From: an uncultured cyanobacterium
GTDB lineage: Bacteria; Cyanobacteriota; Cyanobacteriia; PCC-6307; Cyanobiaceae
DNA length: 17,747 bases
Direction: 5' to 3'
NCBI GenBank assembly: GCA_903934745.1
Contig: CAIZOZ010000043.1
Span: forward strand, 1 to 17,747
Below are positions 14,419 to 17,747 of the stretch, piece by piece. Below the pieces are notes generated by a model. That model was not told the DNA's origin and did not search any database. It saw nothing but the letters and a program-made list of their open reading frames with translations. Each line of letters begins with the position of its first letter. The first letter of the stretch is position 1. A program made the position numbers and the translations under genes.

Positions 14419-15072
14419 TCAGGGCCGGCGCAGGTAGATCCCCTCCTCGCCATCAATGGCCTGCAGGCAGAGCTCGATCGTCTCCTGACGGGCGGTGGGG
14501 ACCAACCGGCCACAGAAATCGGGCTGGATCGGCAACTCGCGATGGCCGCGATCGACCATCACCAGCAGCAGCACCCGGCGCGGTCGCCCCCAGGCCTGCA
14601 GGGCTTCCAGGGCCGCCCGCACCGTACGGCCGGTGAAGATCACGTCATCCACCAGCACCACCTGACGCCCATCAAGACTTCCCGGCAACTGGGTGGCCTC
14701 CACCAGCCGGGTACCAATCCGTTCGAGATCATCGCGGTGGAAGGTGGGATCGAGGCTGCCATGGGCGATCGGATGGCCGCAGATCGCCTCCAGCCGGTCC
14801 GCCAACACCCGGGCCAGGGCGACGCCCCGGGTGGGGATGCCGAGTAGCACCAGCTGCTGGCTGTCCACCACCCGCTCCAGCACCTGGGAGGCCAAACGAT
14901 CAAGGGTGCGGCCCAGATCCTCGGCACTGAGCAGCTCTAACCGCGCCGCCGCCAGGCGCTCTCCATCACCTGAGCCAGAGCCGTTCGGCCCAGACCCGCC
15001 TGAGCCAGGCCTGCTGGAACCCGAGCTCGCACCGAGAGCGGCGGTGGGCGAAGCGTCGCGGGAACTGGCCAT
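14419..15072 (-). CDS. pyrR: PyrR-type pyrimidine regulator / uracil phosphoribosyltransferase
   Basis: PyrR proteins bind pyrimidine biosynthesis mRNA in some bacteria and have uracil phosphoribosyltransferase activity; which role dominates in cyanobacteria cannot be read from the sequence. From ATG 15072 the protein has 217 residues. The core begins near residue 45 (LELLSAEDLGRTLDRLASQV), followed by VLLGIPTRGVALARVLADRL, the SLDPTFHRDD segment, the PRPP-binding motif VVLVDDVIFTGRTVRAA (138-154), and LVMVDRGHRELPIQPDFCGR. Residues 7-38 are a serine/glycine/proline-rich leader that makes it longer than the usual 180 or so residues. A TTG at 15114 would lengthen it further and is not favoured. 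It converges with ftrV. Confidence 0.92.
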   Translation of the reverse strand: MASSRDASPTAALGASSGSSRPGSGGSGPNGSGSGDGERLAAARLELLSAEDLGRTLDRLASQVLERVVDSQQLVLLGIPTRGVALARVLADRLEAICGHPIAHGSLDPTFHRDDLERIGTRLVEATQLPGSLDGRQVVLVDDVIFTGRTVRAALEALQAWGRPRRVLLLVMVDRGHRELPIQPDFCGRLVPTARQETIELCLQAIDGEEGIYLRRP

Positions 15073-15877
15073 GGGGCGGGGCGGGCTGGACTGGCGTGAT
15101 CCTGATGCCACCAAACCTAGAGAGGCTTCCAGAGGCTCACACCGCCGCCGGAGCCGCCACCAGGCTTGTGGTCATCGGTATCGCCTCGGCCCGGATGATG
15201 GCGGCTCTGATCGCTGCGAAGATTTCAGCCACGCTGCTGGAACGGAGCGGGCTGCGCAGAAGCTTGGGGATGCGCCCGATCTTGCGCCCAAGCGATTGCG
15301 CCCAAGATGTTGCACCCCAGTTCTGCCATCGAAGCGCTGGCACCAGCCGAGCTGGCGCCCACGCCCGTTCAGCAAAGCTTGCTTCGCTAACCCCACGACG
15401 CCAAACCGGCTTCGCCACCACCAGTTCCGCCGAAAGGCTGGGCTAAAACCAGGCAAGATCAGCCGATGTTCAACAACCTTGCCTACTCGGACGATTCACC
15501 TCCACCGAGACAGCCAGTCCATGGCGTTACAGCCTCACCACGGCTGCACAGCCAGGTCCGGGCAGCGACATCCAGTCAGCCGGAGCGCCCTGAACCGTGA
15601 TCGCCCGCGGGCCAACCCCAGCTTGTGGTTGCAGGAGCAGCAGGGAAGCACCATCCCTGGGATCGGCTCACGGACTGCCCTCAGCCGGCCTAGGGCCCGC
15701 CACCGCGGTCCATCGCCTGGCCACAGAGCGGATTAGGCATGCACCGATCAACGAATCGAGTTCCGCTGAAACAGTGTCGCCAAAGCCTGACGCCAACCCA
15801 CTGCTGGGAAGACCCAGACAGAAAGCGGTGGAAGTTGAGTTGTAAAGACGTCGTTCCCACGACATCCGACCAATCGG
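15073..15877. other. Long gene-free spacer between pyrR and gpmI
   Basis: No frame in this 805-base spacer resembles a known protein. Open frames exist on both strands (for example 94 codons leftward from 15421 and 116 rightward from 15096), but they lie antisense to each other and lack convincing ribosome sites. By eye the right half is less GC-rich than the genes. Structures seen are spaced GCGCCC repeats at 15272-15317, a hairpin at 15339-15359 (nine pairs on the minus strand with one G-T), a partly symmetric element around AAGCTT at 15371-15388, and a short hairpin GTCGT-tccc-ACGAC at 15850-15863 just before gpmI. The promoters of both pyrR and gpmI must lie here, but I cannot place them. 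Confidence 0.6.
15272..15317. repeat. Spaced short direct repeats (GCGCCC-containing)
   Basis: GCGCCC occurs at 15272-15277, 15284-15289 and 15298-15303, and a variant GCACCC at 15312-15317. The spacings between starts are 12, 14 and 14 bases. Three of the copies are preceded by TT, and the second and third share the extended form TTGCGCCCAAG. They lie in the pyrR-gpmI spacer outside any credible gene. Confidence 0.6.
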
Positions 15878-17587
15878 GTGACTGCCATTTCCTCCTCCCA
15901 GTATTTCCCCACGGGCCCCGGCAGCGCCAAGGCGAAAGGGGATTTCGGTACCAGCAGTGGCCCTTCCCTGATTGATGGTTCAGGCCCGGTCGCGCCAGTC
16001 GTGCTTGCCATCCTCGATGGCTGGGGCTATCGCCACGACGCCGATCACAACGCCATTCGCTCGGCCAACACACCGGTGATGGATGCCCTCTGGCATGCCT
16101 ATCCCCACACCCTGATCGAGGCCAGTGGCGCTGCCGTTGGCCTGCCCGACAACCAGATGGGCAACTCGGAGGTGGGCCACCTCACGATTGGTTCGGGTCG
16201 CATCATTCGCCAGGAGCTGGTGCGCATCAGCCAGGCGGTGCGTGATGGCAGCCTGGCCGAGAATGGCGCCCTCAATGGGCTTGCCGACACCCTTCTGGAC
16301 GCTGGCGGCACCCTGCACCTGATCGGCCTCTGCTCCGATGGCGGGGTTCACAGCCATGTGGACCACCTTGCCGGCTTATTGCGCTGGGCAGCGGGGCGCG
16401 GGCTGAGCAATGTGGCGATCCACGTGATCACCGACGGCCGCGACACCGCCCCCAACAGTGCCCAGGTGTTCCTGGAGCGCATCGAACAGGCCATGGCCGA
16501 GGCCGGCGTCGGCCGGATCGCCACGCTCTGCGGCCGCTACTGGGCCATGGACCGGGACAACCGCTGGGAGCGCACCGAAAAGGCCTACCGCCTGCTCACC
16601 GAGGAATCGGTGAGCAGCGATGGCAGCCCGGTGGAGAGCCTGCTCGCTTCCTACGCCGAGGGCATCACGGACGAGTTCCTTGAACCGGTGCGACTGACCC
16701 CAGGACACCTGCAGGCGGGAGATGGACTGATTTGCTTCAACTTCCGCCCCGATCGGGTGCGGCAATTGGTTCGAGCCCTGGTGCGCCCAGAATTCGACAA
16801 TTTCGAGCGAACACAGATCGAACCCCTACACGTGGTGACCTTCACCCAGTACGAGCAGGGACTACCGGTGAAGGTGGCCTTTCCACCCGAATCTCTCGAT
16901 GGCCTGCTGGGCCAGGTGATATCGCAGCACGGACTGCGTCAATTCCGCACGGCCGAAACCGAAAAGTATCCTCATGTCACCTATTTCATGAATGGTGGCA
17001 TCGAGCAGGCTTTCCCGGGCGAAGATCGCCATCTAGTGCCATCTCCCCGGGTGGCCACCTATGACCAGGCTCCGGAGATGTCAGCAGCTCAGCTCACCGA
17101 AAGCTGTATCGCCGCCATCAACAAGGGCATCTATTCCCTGGTGGTGATCAACTACGCCAACCCCGACATGGTGGGACATACGGGCCAGATGGGCCCCACC
17201 ACCCAAGCGATCAGCACCGTGGATCGCTGTGTAGGCCAGCTGATGGAGGCCACCAATCGCATGGGCGGCACCCTGCTGATCACGGCCGATCACGGCAACG
17301 CCGAGCTGATGCAGGGGCCTGATGGCCGCCCCTGGACGGCCCATACCACCAACCCGGTGCCGGTGATCCTGGTGGAGGGGGAGAAGCGCAAGTTGCCTGG
17401 CCACGGCACCAATGTGATGTTGCGCGAAGGCGGCGGGCTGGCCGACATCGCCCCCACCCTGCTGGAACTGCTCGAGCTGCCCAAGCCCGCCCGCATGCGC
17501 GGCGTCTCCCTGGTGGAGCCAGTGGCTAGCGAAAGCCTCAACAGCAGCCTGCTGACTCAAGTGGCAGAGGCCGTTGCCGTCCCCTGA
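15878..17587 (+). CDS. gpmI: 2,3-bisphosphoglycerate-independent phosphoglycerate mutase
   Basis: GpmI is a manganese-dependent enzyme of the alkaline phosphatase superfamily that interconverts 3- and 2-phosphoglycerate, linking Calvin-cycle output to lower glycolysis. Motifs seen are LAILDGWGYR, with metal-binding D47, and LPDNQMGNSEVGHLTIGSGR, with the phosphorylated serine at S97. Also present are VHSHVDHL, HVITDGRDTAP, GRYWAMDRDNRWERTEKAY, FNFRPDRVRQL, KYPHVTYFMNGG, NYANPDMVGHTG and ITADHGNAE. The length is 569 residues, of which about 35 precede the conserved start and are low-complexity. GTG 15878 is the only usable start in this frame upstream of the conserved part, and a small hairpin lies just upstream at 15850-15863. 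No terminator is apparent before the next gene. Confidence 0.96.
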   Translation: MTAISSSQYFPTGPGSAKAKGDFGTSSGPSLIDGSGPVAPVVLAILDGWGYRHDADHNAIRSANTPVMDALWHAYPHTLIEASGAAVGLPDNQMGNSEVGHLTIGSGRIIRQELVRISQAVRDGSLAENGALNGLADTLLDAGGTLHLIGLCSDGGVHSHVDHLAGLLRWAAGRGLSNVAIHVITDGRDTAPNSAQVFLERIEQAMAEAGVGRIATLCGRYWAMDRDNRWERTEKAYRLLTEESVSSDGSPVESLLASYAEGITDEFLEPVRLTPGHLQAGDGLICFNFRPDRVRQLVRALVRPEFDNFERTQIEPLHVVTFTQYEQGLPVKVAFPPESLDGLLGQVISQHGLRQFRTAETEKYPHVTYFMNGGIEQAFPGEDRHLVPSPRVATYDQAPEMSAAQLTESCIAAINKGIYSLVVINYANPDMVGHTGQMGPTTQAISTVDRCVGQLMEATNRMGGTLLITADHGNAELMQGPDGRPWTAHTTNPVPVILVEGEKRKLPGHGTNVMLREGGGLADIAPTLLELLELPKPARMRGVSLVEPVASESLNSSLLTQVAEAVAVP

Positions 17588-17692
17588 CAGCCATCTCGCT
17601 CCGGCGCAGCCCTGGCTGCTCCATGGCCTGGCATGCCGCGCAAGGTTCAGGTAGGCCGCTTAAGGTTCTCTCAGCGTGTATCCACTGCCACC

Positions 17693-17747
17693 ATGCTTCG
17701 CTCCGCAGCCACCTGGTTCTGGATGCTCAGCGGCATCCTGATGATCA
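17693..17747 (+). CDS. secG: Probable SecG protein-export membrane subunit, N-terminal fragment
   Basis: Only 18 codons from ATG 17693 fit in the window: MLRSAATWFWMLSGILMI. This hydrophobic start is compatible with the first transmembrane segment of SecG, the small subunit of the SecYEG translocon. The assignment relies mainly on location, since secG follows gpmI in many marine Synechococcus genomes as I recall them. The frame remains open to the window edge. The fragment is too short to exclude another membrane protein. Confidence 0.55.
   Translation, partial: MLRSAATWFWMLSGILMI

Noticed and set aside
15096..15446. Possible small gene or transposase remnant on either strand of the pyrR-gpmI spacer (94-116 codons)
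   Set aside because: The frames are antisense to each other, have no ribosome site or known domain, and no transposase motif or flanking terminal repeats were seen.

Overview
The window looks like ordinary core chromosome of a high-GC picocyanobacterium of the Synechococcus/Cyanobium group. The evidence is a cytochrome c-550 of photosystem II (psbV), a plant-type [2Fe-2S] ferredoxin, the variable chain of ferredoxin:thioredoxin reductase, the cyanobacterial photosystem II S4-domain protein, a DUF1818 protein, a short cyanobacterial RNA polymerase omega subunit, and very GC-rich codon use throughout. No phage genes, insertion sequences, CRISPR arrays or plasmid functions were found. The placement at genus level is an inference from protein resemblance and base composition.

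Layout from left to right. A partial SpoIID/LytB protein runs leftward out of the window (1-1160). Divergent from it are RNase Z (1278-2240) and psbV (2337-2849), closed by a clear intrinsic terminator (2942-2966). After a gene-free stretch comes a leftward block: serA (6844-5258), prmA (5258-4269, touching serA by one base), ferredoxin (4125-3826), a terminator (3716-3694) and an unrecognised small protein (3692-3300). Rightward from 6956 are a small glycine-zipper-like membrane protein and the S4-domain protein, then tRNA-Val(GAC), murD and an EVE-domain protein. A spacer of about 350 bases separates these from a leftward rpoZ-DUF1818 pair. Divergent from rpoZ is a rightward run: a short Hsp70-family protein, a membrane-anchored protein of unknown function, and ftrV. 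ftrV converges on pyrR (15072-14419). A gene-free spacer of about 800 bases precedes gpmI (15878-17587) and the first 18 codons of what is probably secG at the right edge.

Functional themes are photosynthesis and redox (psbV, ferredoxin, ftrV), carbon-to-serine metabolism (gpmI and serA act on either side of 3-phosphoglycerate), translation and RNA work (rnz, prmA, tRNA-Val, the S4 and EVE proteins), peptidoglycan (murD and SpoIID/LytB), transcription (rpoZ) and pyrimidine control (pyrR). Apart from the serA-prmA junction and the close spacing of a few pairs, neighbours are mostly unrelated housekeeping genes.

I found no convincing new multi-gene system. The points most worth a second look are four 21-base tandem repeats that build the N-terminal hydrophobic segment of the SpoIID/LytB protein, an intrinsic terminator placed two bases upstream of a start codon, a lid-less Hsp70-family protein followed by a membrane-anchored partner candidate, and two long intergenic spacers with repeats and inverted repeats.
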